This document shows positions 13,001-25,740 of a stretch of DNA of 64,000 nt, piece by piece (the first letter of the stretch is position 1; each line of letters begins with the position of its first letter). The notes below the pieces were generated by a model. It was not told the DNA's origin and ran no database searches. It saw only the letters and a list, made by a program, of their open reading frames with translations. The position numbers were made by a program, and so were the translations under genes. Source of the DNA: Colletes latitarsis (taxonomy: Eukaryota; Arthropoda; Insecta; Hymenoptera; Colletidae); the NCBI RefSeq assembly GCF_051014445.1, contig NC_135141.1, forward strand, positions 12,028,001 to 12,092,000, written 5' to 3'.

Positions 13001-14019
13001 AAGTATGAGAAAAAAGCGAACGTATGAGCCTGATGTGGGCAAATCCCAGACGTAACCCAGACCTAACCGGTGTTATCCTCTAAAATATAGATCGAGTCCA
13101 GGTTTAGTGGACTGTTTCAGTGTGGTACCACATTTGTACGTGATCCAAACCAGAAAAAACCCAGGATCTGGCTAACATGTATGCGAAAGATGCGATAGTA
13201 TGAGCCAGATGATGGCAAATCCCAGACATAAGCCAGACCTAACCGGTGTTATCCTCAAAGAAATACCTCAAAACCAGGTTTAATTGACTGTTTCAGTGTG
13301 GTACGACATTACTACGTGAATCAAACCAGAGGAAAACTCAGGATCTGGCGAACAAGTTTGTGATAAATGCGAAAGTATGAGCCAGATGAGGGCAAATCCC
13401 AGACATAAGCCAGACCTAACCGGTGTTATCCTCTAAAAAATACATCGAAACCAGGTTTAATTGACTGTTTCAGTGTGGTACGACATTACTACGTGTTCCA
13501 AACTAGAAAAAGCCCAGGATCTGGCCAACAGGTAAGCGAAAGATGCGATAGTATGAGCCCGATGAGGGCAAATACCAGACATAACCCAGACCCAACCGGC
13601 GTTATCCTCTAAAATATAAATCGAGACCAGGTTTAATTGACTGTTTCAGGATAACCGGTGTTATCCTCTAAAATGTTGATCCAATCCAAGTGTAATTGAC
13701 AGTTTCAGTGTGGTACCACATTACTACGTGATCCAAACCAGAAAAAGCCCAGGGTCTGGTCAACAGGTATGCGAAAGATGCGATAGTATGAGCCAGATGA
13801 TGGCAAATCCCAGACATAACCCAGACCTAACCGGTGTTATCCTCTAAAATATAGATCGAGTCCAGGTTTAGTGGACTGTTTCAGTTTGGTACCACATTTG
13901 TACGTGATCCAAACCAGAAAAAACCCAGGATCTGGCTAACATGTATGCGAAAGATGCGATAGTATGAGTCAGATGATGGCAAATCCCAGACATAACCCAG
14001 ACCTAACCGGTGTTATCCT
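10083..14019 (+). repeat. Higher-order repeat unit 3 (3,937 bp)
   Basis: Marker positions are 10083, 10788, 12315, 13256 and then 14020, with steps of 705, 1,527, 941 and 764 bp. The first three steps repeat those of unit 1; the last is 412 bp shorter. Truncated junctions at 11181, 11415 and 12708 match unit 2 at a lag of 3,525-3,526 bp, and 13649 corresponds to 5774 of unit 1, so unit 3 keeps part of what unit 2 lost. Confidence 0.83.
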
Positions 14020-16690
14020 CAAAGAAATACCTCAAAACCAGGTTTAATTGACTGTTTCAGTGTGGTACGACATTACTACGTGATCCAAACCAGAGGAAAA
14101 CCCAGGATCTGGCGAACAAGTTTGTGATAAATGCGAAAGTATGAGCCAGATGAGGGCAAATCCCAGACATAAGCCAGACCTAACCGGTGTTATCCTCTAA
14201 AATATTGATCCAATCCAAGTTTAATTGACTGTTTCAGTGTGGTACAACATTACTACGTGTTCCAAACTAGAAAAAGCCCAGGATCTGGCCAACAGGTAAG
14301 CGAAAGATGCGATAGTATGAGCCCGATGAGGGCAAATGCCAGACATAACCCTGACCGAACCGGTGTTATCCTCTAAAATATAAATCGAAACCAGGCTTAA
14401 TTGATTGTTTCAGTGTGGTACCACATTACTGCGTGATCCAAACCAGAAATAGCCCAGGAACTAGCCAATAGGTATGCGAAAGATGCGAAAGTATGAGCCC
14501 GATGAGGGCAAATACCAGACATAACCCAGACCCAACCGGCGTTATCCTCTAAAATATAAATCGAGACCAGGTTTAATTGACTGTTTCAGGATAACCGGTG
14601 TTATCCTCTAAAATGTTGATCCAATCCAAGTATAATTGACAGTTTCAGTGTGGTACCACATTACTACGTGATCCAAACCAGAAAAAGCCCAGGATCTGGT
14701 CAACAGGTATGCGAAAGATGCGATAGTATGAGCCAGAAGATGGCAAATCCCAGACATAACCCAGACATAACCGGTGATATCCTCTAAAATATTGATCCAA
14801 TCCAAGTTTAATTGACAGTTTCAGTGTGGTACCACATTACTACGAGATCCAAACCAGAAAATCCCAGGATCTGGCCAACAGGTATCCGAAAGATGCGATA
14901 GTATGAGCCAGATGATGGCAAATCCCAGACATGACCCTGACCTAACCGGTGTTATCCTCTAAAATATAATCCGAGACCAGGTTTATTTGACTGTTTCAGT
15001 GTGATACCACATTACAGCGTGATCCAAACCAGAAATAGCCCAGGATCTGTCAAACAGGTATGCGAAAGATACGAAAGTATGAGCCAGATGAGGGCAAATG
15101 CCAGACATAACCCAGACCCAGCCGGTGATATCCTCCAAAATATAGATCGAAACCAGAGTTAATTTTCTGTTTCAGTGTGGTACCACATTACTACGTTATA
15201 CAAACCAGAAGAAAACCCAGGATCTGGCCAACAAGTATGAGAAAAAAGCGAACGTATGAGCCTGATGTGGGCAAATCCCAGACGTAACCCAGACCTAACC
15301 GGTGTTATCCTCTAAAATATAGATCGAGTCCAGGTTTAGTGGACTGTTTCAGTATGGTACCACATTTGTACGTGATCCAAACCAGAAAAAACCCAGGATC
15401 TGGCTAACATGTATGCGAAAGATGCGATAGTATGAGCCAGATGATGGCAAATCCCAGACATAACCCAGACATAACCGGTGTTATCCTCTAAAATATTGAT
15501 CCAATCCAAGTTTAATTGACTGTTTCAGTGTGGTACCACATTTGTACGTGATCCAAACCAGAAAAAACCCAGGATCTGGCCAACAGGTAAGCGAAAGATG
15601 CGTTAGTATGAGCCAGATGATGGCAAATCCCAGACATAACCCTGACCTAACCGGTGTTATCCTCTAAAATATTGATCCAATCCAAATTTATTTGACAGTT
15701 TCAGTGTGATACCACATTACAGCGTGATCCAAACCAGAAATAGCCCAGGATCTGTCCAACAGGTATGCGAAAGATACGAAAGTATGAGCCAGATGAGGGC
15801 AAATGCCAGACATAAGTCAGACCTAACCGGTGTTATCATCTAAAAAATACATCGAAACCAGGTTTAATTGACTGTTTCAGTGTGGTACGACATTACTACG
15901 TGATCCAAACCAGAGGAAAACCCAGGATCTGGCGAACAAGTTTGCGATAAATGCGAAAGTATGAGCCAGATGAGGGCAAATGCCAGACATAAGCCAGACC
16001 TAACCGGTTTTATCCTCTAAAATATTGATCCAATCCAAGTTTAATTGACTGTTTCAGTGTGGTACCACATTTGTACGTGATCCAAACCAGAAAAAACCCA
16101 GGATCTGGCCAACAGGTAAGCGAAAGATGCGATAGTATGAGCCAGATGATGGCAAATCCCAGACATAACCCTGACCTAACCGGTGTTATCCTCTAAAATA
16201 TTGATCCAATCCAAATTTATTTGACAGTTTCAGTGTGGTACCACATTACAGCGTGATCCAAACCAGAAATAGCCCAGGATCTCGCTAACAGGTATGCGAA
16301 AGATACGAAAGTATGAGCCAGATGAGGGCAAATGCCAGAAATAACCCAGACCCAGCCGGTGTTATCCTCTAAAATATAGATCGAAACCAGATTTAATTTT
16401 CTGTTTCAGTGTGCTACCACATTACTACGTTATACGAACCAGAAGAAAACCCAGGATCTGGCAAACATGTATGCGAATGTTGCGATAGTATGAGCCAGAT
16501 GAGGGCAAATCCCAGACGTAACCCAGACCTAACCGGTGTTACCCTCTAAAATATAGATCGAGTCCAGGTTTAGTGGACAGTTTCAGTGTGGTACCGCATT
16601 ACTACGTGAACCAATCCAGAAAAAGCCCAGGATCTGGCCAGCAGGTATGCGAAAGATGCGATACTATGAGCCAGATGAGTGCAAATCCTA
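14020..16690 (+). repeat. Satellite mosaic with a 3-monomer local duplication
   Basis: To the right of unit 3 the regular marker spacing stops. A three-monomer block starting near 15481 is repeated starting near 16010 (lag 529 bp). It is recognisable by TTGATCCAATCCAAG followed by TTTGTACGTG and then by an unusual AAATTTATTTGACAG. The two copies diverge after about 330 bp. Everything else is single monomers of the common classes; no gene. Confidence 0.7.
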
Positions 16691-19260
16691 GACATAAGCC
16701 AGACCTAACCGGTGTTATCCTCTAAAATATTGATCCAATCCAAGTTTAGTTGACTGTTTCAGTGTGGTACAACAATTACTACGTGTTCCAAATTAGAAAA
16801 AGCCCTGGATCTGGCCAACAGGTAAGCGAAAGATGCGATAGTATGAGCCAGATGATGGCAAATCCCAGACATAACCCTGACCGAACCGGTGTTATCCTCT
16901 AAAATATAAATCGAAACCAGGTTTAATTGATTGTTTCAGTGTGGCACCACATTACTGCGTGATCCAAACCAGAAATAGCCGAGGATCTAGCCAACAGGTA
17001 TGCGAAAGATGCGAAAGTATGAGCCCGATGAGGGCAAATGCCAGACATAACCCAGACCCAACCGACGTTATCCTCTAAAATATACATCGAGACCAGGTTT
17101 AATTGACTGTTTCGGGATAACCGGTGTTATCCTCTAAAATGTTGATCCAATCCAAGTGTTATTGACAGTTTCAGTGTGGTACCACATTACTACGTGATCC
17201 AAACCAGAAAAAGCCCAGGATCTGGCCAACAGGTATGCGAAAGATACGATAGCATGAGCCAGATGATGGCAAATCCCAGACATAACCCTGACCTAACCGG
17301 TGTTATCCTCGAAAATATAAATCGAGACCAGGTTTAATTGACTGTTTCAGGATAGCCGGTGTTATCCTCTAAAATATTGACCCAATCCAAGTTTAATTGA
17401 CAGTTTCAGTGTGGTACCACATTACTACGTGATCCAAACCAGAAAATCCCAGGATCTGGCCAACAGGTATGCGAAAGATGCGATAGTATGAGCCAGATGA
17501 TGGCAAATACACGACATAACCCTGACCTAACCGGTGTTATCCTCTAAAATATAGATCGAAACCAACTTTAATTTTCTGTTTCAGTGTGGTACCACATTAC
17601 TACGTTATACAAACCAGAAGAAAACCCAGGATCTGGCCAAGAAGTTAAGAGAAAAAAGCGAACGTATGAGCCAGATGAGGGCAAATCCCAGATGTAACCC
17701 AGACCTAACCGGTGTTATCCTCTAAAATATAGATCGAGTCCAGGTTTAGTGGACTGTTTCAGTGTGGTACCACATTTGTACGTGATCCAAACCAGAAAAA
17801 ACCCAGGATCTGGCAAACATGTATGCGAAAGATGCGATAGTATGAGCCTGATGAGGGCAAATCCCAGACATAACCCTGACCAAACCGGTGTTATCCTCTA
17901 AAATATAGATCGAATACAGGTGTAGTGGACTGTTTCAGTGTGGTACCACATTACTACGTGATCCAAACCAGAAAAAGCCCAGGATCTGGTCAACAGGTAT
18001 GCGAAAGATGCGATAGTATGAGCCAGATGATGGCAAATCCCAGACATAACCCAGACATAACCGGTGATATCCTCTAAAATATTGATCCAATCCAAGTTTA
18101 ATTGACAGTTTCAGTGTGGTACCACATTACTACGAGATCCAAACCAGAAAATCCCAGGATCTGGCCAACAGGTATCCGAAAGATGCGATAGTATGAGCCA
18201 GATGATGGCAAATCCCAGACATAACCCTGACCGAACCGGTGTTATCCTCTAAAATATAAATCGAAACCAGGTTTAATTGATTGTCTCAGTGTGGCACCAC
18301 ATTACTGCGTGATCCAAACCAGAAATAGCCGAGGATCTAGCCAACAGGTATGCGAAAGATGCGAAAGTATGAGCCAGATGATGGCAAATCCCAGACATAA
18401 CCTTGACCTAACCGGTGTTATCCTCTAAAATATAGATCGAAACCAGATTTAATTTTCTGCTTCAGTGTGGTACCACATTACTACGTTATACAAACCAGAA
18501 GAAAACCCAGGATCTGGCCAAGAAGTATGAGAAAAAAGCGAACGTATGAGCCAGATGAGGGCAAATCCCAGACATAAGCCAGACCTAACCGGTGTTATCC
18601 TCTAAAATATTGATCCAATCCAAGTTTAGTTGACTGTTTCAGTGTGGTACAACAATTACTACGTGTTCCAAATTAGAAAAAGCCCAGGATCTGGCCAACA
18701 GGTAAGCGAAAGATGCGATAGTATGAGCCAGATGATGGCAAATCCCAGACATAACCCTGACCGAACCGGTGTTATCCTCTAAAATATAAATCGAAACCAG
18801 GTTTAATTGATTGTTTCAGTGTGGCACCACATTACTGCGTGATCAAAACCAGAAATAGCCGAGGATCTAGCCAACAGGTATGCGAAAGATGCGAAAGTAT
18901 GAGCCAGATGATGGCAAATCCCAGACGTAACCCAGACCTAACCGGTGTTATCCTCTAAAATATAGATCGAGTCCAGGTTTAGTGGACTGTTTCAGTGTGG
19001 TACCACATTTGTACGTGATCCAAACAAGAAAAAACCCAGGATCTGGCAATCATGTATGCGATAGATGCGATAGTATGAGCCTGATGAGGGCAAATCCCAG
19101 ACATAACCCTGACCAAACCGGTGTTATCCTCTAAAATATAGATCGAATACAGGTGTAGTGGACTGTTTCAGTGTGGTACCACATTACTACGTGATCCAAA
19201 CCAGAAAAAGCCCAGGATCTGGTCAACAGGTATGCGAAAGATGCGATAGTATGAGCCAGA
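16691..19260 (+). repeat. Satellite segment with 1,880-bp spaced repeats
   Basis: A block marked by GTACAACAATTACTACGTG (16769 and 18649) and by GTGGCACCAC followed by TAGCCGAGG (16941, 18291 and 18821) recurs at lags of 1,880, 1,350 and 530 bp. The rare CGAATACAGGTGTAG variant occurs at 17911 and 19144 (lag 1,233 bp, seven monomers). The combination shows nested duplications rather than one regular higher-order unit. No gene. Confidence 0.7.
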
Positions 19261-21600
19261 TGATGGCAAATCCCAGACATAACCCTGACCTAACCGGTGT
19301 TATCCTCTAAAATAAAAATCGAGACCAGGTTTAATTGACTGTTTCAGGATAACCGGTGTTATCCTCTAAAATATTGATCCAATCCAAGTTTAATTGACAG
19401 CTTCAGTGTGGTACCACACTACTACGTGATCCAAACCAGAAAATCCCAGGATCTGGCCAACAGGTATGCGAAAGATGCGATAGTATGAGCCAGATGATGG
19501 CAAATCCCAGACATAACCTTGACCTAACCGGTGTTATCCTCTAAAATATAGATCGAAACCAGATTTAATTTTCTGTTTCAGTGTGGTACCGCATTACTAC
19601 GTTATACAAACCAGAAGAAAACCCAGGATCTGGCCAAGAAGTATGAGAAAAAAGCGAACGTATGAGCCAGATGAGGGCAAATCCCAGACGTAACCCAGAC
19701 CTAACCGGTGTTATCCTCTAAAATATAGATCGAGTCCAGGTTTAGTGGACTGTTTCAGTGTGGTACCACATTTGTACGTGATCCAAACAAGAAAAAACCC
19801 AGGATCTGGCAATCATGAATGCGAAAGATGCGATAGTATGAGCCTGATGAGGGCAAATCCCAGACATAACCCTGACCAAACCGGTGTTATCCTCTAAAAT
19901 ATAGATCGAATCCAGGTGCAGTGGACTGTTTCAGTGTGGTACCACATTACTACGTGATCCAAGACAGAAAAAGACCAGGATCTGGTCAACAGGTATGCGA
20001 AAGATGCGATAGTATGAGCCAGATGATGGCAAATCCCAGACATAACCCTGACCTAACCGGTGTTATCCTCTAAAATATAGATCTAAACCAGATTTAATTT
20101 TCTGTTTCAGTGTGGTACCACATTACTACGTGATCCAAACCAGAAAATCCCAGGATCTAGCCAACAGGTATGCGAAAGGTGCGATAGTATGAGCCAGATG
20201 AGGGCAAATCCCAGACGTAACCCAGACCTAACGGGTGTTATCCTCTAAAATATAGATCGAGTCCAGGTTTAGTGGACTGTTTCAGTGTGGTACCACATTT
20301 GTACGTGATCCAAACAAGAAAAAACCCAGGATCTGGCAATCATGTATGCGAAAGATGCGATAGTATGAGCCTGATGAGGGCAAATCCCAGACATAACCCT
20401 GACCAAACCGGTGTTATCCTCTAAAATATAGATCGAATCCAGGTGCAGTGGACTGTTTCAGTGTGGTACCACATTACTACGTGATCCAAGACAGAAAAAG
20501 ACCAGGATCTGGTCAACAGGTATGCGAAAGATGCGATAGTATGAGCCAGATGATGGCAAATCCCAGACATAACCCTGACCTAACCGGTGTTATCCTCTAA
20601 AATATAGATCTAAACCAGATTTAATTTTCTGTTTCAGTGTGGTACCACATTACTACGTGATCCAAGACAGAAAAAGACCAGGATCTGGTCAACAGGTATG
20701 CGAAAGATGCGATAGTATGAGCCAGATGATGGCAAATCCCAGACATAACCCTGACCTAACCGGTGTTATCCTCTAAAATATAGATCTAAACCAGATTTAA
20801 TTTTCTGTTTCAGTGTGGTACCACATTACTACGTGATCCAAACCAGAAAATCCCAGGATCTAGCCAACAGGTATGCGAAAGGTGCGATAGTATGAGCCAG
20901 ATGAGGGCAAATCCCAGACGTAACCCAGACCTAACGGGTGTTATCCTCTAAAATATAGATCGAGTCCAGGTTTAGTGGACTGTTTCAGTGTGGTACCACA
21001 TTTGTACGTGATCCAAACCAGAAAAAACACAGGATCTGGTCAACAGGTATGCGAAAGTTGCGATAGTATGAGCCAGATGATGGCAAATCCCAGATGTAAC
21101 CCAGACCCAACCGGCGTTATCCTCTAAAATATACATCGAGACCAGGTTTAATTGACTGTTTCAGGATAACCGGTGTTATCCTGTAAAATGTTGATCCAAT
21201 CCAAGTGTAATTGACAGTTTCAGTGTGGTACCACATTACTACGTGATCCAAACCAGAAAAAGCCCAGGATCTGGCCAACAGGTATGCGAAAGATGCGATA
21301 CTATGAGCCAGATGATGGCAAATCCCAGACATAAGCCAGACCTAACCGGTGTTATCCTCAAAGAAATACCTCAAAACCAGGTTTATTTGACTGCTTCAGT
21401 GTGGTACGACGTTACTACGTGATCCAAACCAGAGGAAAACCCAGGATCTGGCAAACATGTATGCGAAAGATGCGATAGTATGAGCCTGATGAGAGCAAAT
21501 CCCAGACATAACCCTGACCTAACCGGTGTTATCCTCTAAAATATTCATCCAATCCAAGTTTAATTGACAGTTTCAGTGTGGTACCACATTACTACGTGAT
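19261..21600 (+). repeat. Local 527-bp and 703-bp duplications with single-monomer expansion
   Basis: A three-monomer block with GATCCAAGACAGAAAAAGACC and the rare GATCTAAACCAG is repeated at a lag of 527 bp (AGGTGCAGTGG at 19914 and 20441). One of its monomers is then duplicated again at a lag of 176 bp (20568 and 20744). The following GCGAAAGGTGCG variant recurs at a lag of 703 bp (20178 and 20881). The part near 19310-19700 resembles 22889-23280 (lag 3,578 bp), and 21090-21540 resembles 24200-24640 (lag about 3,109 bp). No gene. Confidence 0.72.
20505..20680 (+). repeat. Representative full-length 176-bp monomer
   Basis: This copy runs from one GGATCTGG motif to the base before the next and is 176 bp long; the following copy (20681-20855) is 175 bp because of a one-base change in the A-rich stretch before CCCA. 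Order of elements: GGATCTGG, a 9-bp direct-repeat region, TATGAGCCAGATG, GGCAAATCCCAGAC, an 11-bp direct-repeat region ending in CTAACC, GGTGTTATCCTCTAAAATAT, a variable cassette, GTTTCAG, the TGTGGTACCACA palindrome, and TACGTGATCC. Because 176 leaves remainder 2 on division by 3, reading frame shifts from monomer to monomer, which argues against coding function. Confidence 0.93.
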
Positions 21601-22774
21601 CCAAGACAGAAAAAGCCCAGGATCTGGTCAACAGGTATGCGAAAGATGCGATAGTATGAGCCAGATGATGGCAAATCCCAGACATAACCCTGACCGAACC
21701 GGTGTTATCCTCTAAAATATAAATCGAAACCAGGTTTAATTGATTGTTTCAGTGTGGTACCACATTACTGCGTGATCCAAACCAGAAATAGCCCAGGATC
21801 TAGCCAATAGGTATGCGAAAGATGCGAAAGTATGAGCCCGATGAGGGCAAATACCAGACATAACCCAGACCCAACCGGCGTTATCCTCTAAAATATAAAT
21901 CGGGACCAGGTTTAATTGACTGTTTCAGGATAACCGGTGTTATCCTCTAAAATGTTGATCCAATCCAAGTGTAATTGACAGTTTCAGTGTGGTACCACAT
22001 AACTACGTGATCCAAACCAGAAAATGCCCAGGATCTGGTCAACAGGTATGCGAAAGATGCGATAGTATGAGCCAGATGATGGCAAATCCCAGACATAACC
22101 CAGACATAACCGGTGATATCCTCTAAAATATTGATCCAAACCAAGTTTAATTGACAGTTTCAGTGTGGTACCACATTACTACGTGATCCAAGACAGAAAG
22201 AGCCCAGGATCTGGTCAACAGGTATGCGAAAGATGCGATAGTATGAGCCAGATGATGGCAAATCCCAGACATAACCCTGACCGAACCGGTGTTATCCTCT
22301 AAAATATAAATCGAAACCAGGTTTAATTGATTGTTTCAGTGTGGTACCACATTACTGCGTGATCCAAACCAGAAATAGCCCAGGATCTAGCCAATAGGTA
22401 TGCGAAAGATGCGAAAGTATGAGCCCGATGAGGGCAAATACCAGACATAACCCAGACCCAACCGGCGTTATCCTCTAAAATATAAATCGGGACCAGGTTT
22501 AATTGACTGTTTCAGGATAACCGGTGTTATCCTCTAAAATGTTGATCCAATCCAAGTGTAATTGACAGTTTCAGTGTGGCACCACATAACTACGTGATCC
22601 AAACCAGAAAAAGCCCAGGATCTGGTCAACAGGTATGCGAAAGATGCGATAGTATGAGCCAGATGATGGCAAATCCCAGACATAACCCAGACATAACCGG
22701 TGATATCCTCTAAAATATTGATACAATCCAAGTTTAATTGACAGTTTCAGTGTGGTACCACATTACTACGAGAT
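21601..22774 (+). repeat. 587-bp tandem duplication (two copies)
   Basis: Copy 1 is 21601-22187 and copy 2 is 22188-22774, phased on CCAAGACAGAAA. The lag of 587 bp equals three full monomers plus one 59-bp truncated unit, and the truncated junctions at 21928 and 22515 fit it. Both copies share the rare CTAGCCAATAGGTATGCG and CATAACTACGTG variants. The resemblance fades toward the end of copy 2. Confidence 0.78.
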
Positions 22775-25740
22775 CCAAACCAGAAAATCCCAGGATTTGG
22801 CCAACAGGTATCCGAAAGATGCGATAGTATGAGCCAGATGATGGCAAATCCCAGACATAACCCTGACCTAACCGGTGTTATCCTCTAAAATAAAAATCGA
22901 GACCAGGTTTAATTGACTGTTTCAGGATAACCGGTGTTATCCTCTAAAATATTGATCCAATCCAAGTTTAATTGACAGCTTCAGTGTGGTACCACATTAC
23001 TACGTGATCGAAACCAGAAAATCCCAGGGTCTGGCCAACAGGTATGCGAAAGATGCGATAGTATGAGCCAGATGATGACAAATCCCAGACATAACCTTGA
23101 CCTAACCGGTGTTATCCTCTAAAATATAGATCGAAACCAGATTTAATTTTCTGTTTCAGTGTGGTACCACATTACTACGTTATACAAACCAGAAGAAAAC
23201 CCAGGATCTGGCCAAGAAGTATGAGAAAAAAGCGAACGTATGAGCCAGATGAGGGCAAATCCCAGACGTAACCCAGACCTAACCGGTGTTATCCTCTAAA
23301 ATATAGATCGAGTCCAAGTTTAATTGACAGTTTCAGTGTGGTACCACATTACTACGAGATCCAAACCAGAAAATCCCAGGATCTGGTCAACAGGTATGCG
23401 AAAGATGCGATAGTATGAGCCTGATGAAGGCAAATCCCAGACATAACCCTGACCAAACCGGTGCTATCCTCTAAAATATAGATCGAAACCAGGTGTAGTG
23501 GACTGTTTCAGTGTGGTACCACATTACTACGTGATCCAAACCAGAAAAAGCCCAGGATCTGGCCAACAGGTATGCGAAAGATGCGATAGTATGAGCCAGA
23601 TGATGGCAAATCCCAGACATAACCCTGACCGAACCGGTGTTATCCTCTAAAATATAAATCGAAACCAGGTTTAATTGATTGTTTCAGTGTGGTACCACAT
23701 TACTGCGTGATCCAAACCAGAAATAGCCCAGGATCTAGCCAATAGGTATGCGAAAGATGCGAAAGTATGAGCCCGATGAGGGCAAATACCAGACATAACC
23801 CAGACCCAACCGGCGTTATCCTCTAAAATATAAATCGGGACCAGGTTTAATTGACTGTTTCAGGATAACCGGTGTTATCCTCTAAAATGTTGATCCAATC
23901 CAAGTGTAATTGACAGTTTCAGTGTGGCACCACATAACTACGTGATCCAAACCAGAAAAAGCCCAGGATCTGGTCAACAGGTATGCGAAAGATGCGATAG
24001 TATGAGCCAGATGATGGCAAATCCCAGACATAACCCAGACGTAACCGGTGATATCCTCTAAAATATTGATCCAATCCAAGTTTAATTGACAGTTTCAGTG
24101 AGGTACCACATTACTACGAGATCCAAACCAGAAAATCCCAGGATCTGGTCAACAGGTATGCGAAAGATGCGATAGTATGAGCCAGATGATGGCAAATGCC
24201 AGATGTAACCCAGACCCAACCGGCGTTATCCTCTAAAATATACATCGAGACCAGGTTTAATTGACTGTTTCAGGATAACCGGTGTTATCCTGTAAAATGT
24301 TGATCCAATCCAAGTGTAATTGACAGTTTCAGTGTGGTACCACATTACTACGAGATCCAAACCAGAAAATCCCAGGATCTGGCCAACAGGTATGCGAAAG
24401 ATGCGATACTATGAGCCAGATGATGGCAAATCCCAGACATAAGCCAGACCTAACCGGTGTTATCCTCAAAGAAATACCTCAAAACCAGGTTTGTTTGACT
24501 GCTTCAGTGTGGTACGACATTACTACGTGATCCAAACCAGAGGAAAACCCAGGATCTGGCAAACATGTATGCGAAAGATGCGATAGTATGAGCCTGATGA
24601 GGTCAAATCCCAGACATAACCCTGACCTAACCGGTGTTATCCTCTAAAATATTGATCCAATCCAAGTTTAATTGACAGTTTCAGTGTGGTACCACATTAC
24701 TACGAGATCCAAACCAGAAAATCCCAGGATCTGGTCAACAGGTATGCGAATGATGCGATAGTATGAGCCTGATGAAGGCAAATCCCAGACATAACCCTGA
24801 CCAAACCGGTGCTATCCTCTAAAATATAGATCGAAACCAGGTGTAGTGGACTGTTTCAGTGTGGTACCACATTACTACGTGATCCAAACCAGAAAAAGCC
24901 CAGGATCTGGCCAACAGGTATGCGAAAGATGCGATAGTATGAGCCAGATGATGGCAAATCCCAGACATAACCCTGACCGAACCGGTGTTATCCTCTAAAA
25001 TATAAATCGAAACCAGGTTTAATTGATAGTTTCAGTGTGGTACCACATTACTGCGTGATCCAAACCAGAAATAGCCCAGGATCTAGCCAATAGGTATGCG
25101 AAAGATGCGAAAGTATGAGCCCGATGAGGGCAAATACCAGACATAACCCAGACCCAACCGGCGTTATCCTCTAAAATATAAATCGGGACCAGGTTTAATT
25201 GACTGTTTCAGGATAACCGGTGTTATCCTCTAAAATGTTGATCCATTCCAAGTGTAATTGACAGTTTCAGTGTGGCACCACATAACTACGTGATCCAAAC
25301 CAGAAAAAGCCCAGGATCTGGTCAACAGGTATGCGAAAGATGCGATAGTATGAGCCAGATGATGGCAAATCCCAGACATAACCCAGACATAACCGGTGAT
25401 ATCCTCTAAAATATTGATCCAATCCAAGTTTAATTGACAGTTTCAGTGTGGTACCACATTACTACGAGATCCAAACCAGAAAATCCCAGGATCTGGTCAA
25501 CAGGTATGCGAAAGATGCGATAGTATGAGCCTGATGAAGGCAAATCCCAGACATAACCCTGACCAAACCGGTGCTATCCTCTAAAATATAGATCGAAACC
25601 AGGTGTAGTGGACTGTTTCAGTGTGGTACCACATTACTACGTGATCCAAACCAGAAAAAGCCCAGGATCTGGCCAACAGGTATGCGAAAGATACTGTAGT
25701 ATGAGCCAGATGATGGCAAATCCCAGACATAACCCTGACC
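22275..25740 (+). repeat. 1,348-bp spaced higher-order repeat
   Basis: Truncated junctions at 22515, 23863 and 25211, and at 22925 and 24273, are spaced by exactly 1,348 bp. The variants CTAGCCAATAGG, AAATCGGGACC and GTGGCACCACATAAC recur with them. The best conserved part is about 23,300-24,130 against 24,648-25,478. The stretch 22,860-23,280 differs in monomer class from its counterpart although length is kept, so one copy was partly replaced without changing register. A monomer with CTGATGAAGGCAAATCCC recurs at 23421, 24769 and 25531 (the last step 762 bp). Confidence 0.78.

Noticed and set aside
20737..20764. Telomere-like ATAACCCTGACCTAACC in each monomer
   Set aside because: It resembles CCCTAA repeats only superficially, occurs once per monomer and is explained by the internal 11-bp direct repeat.
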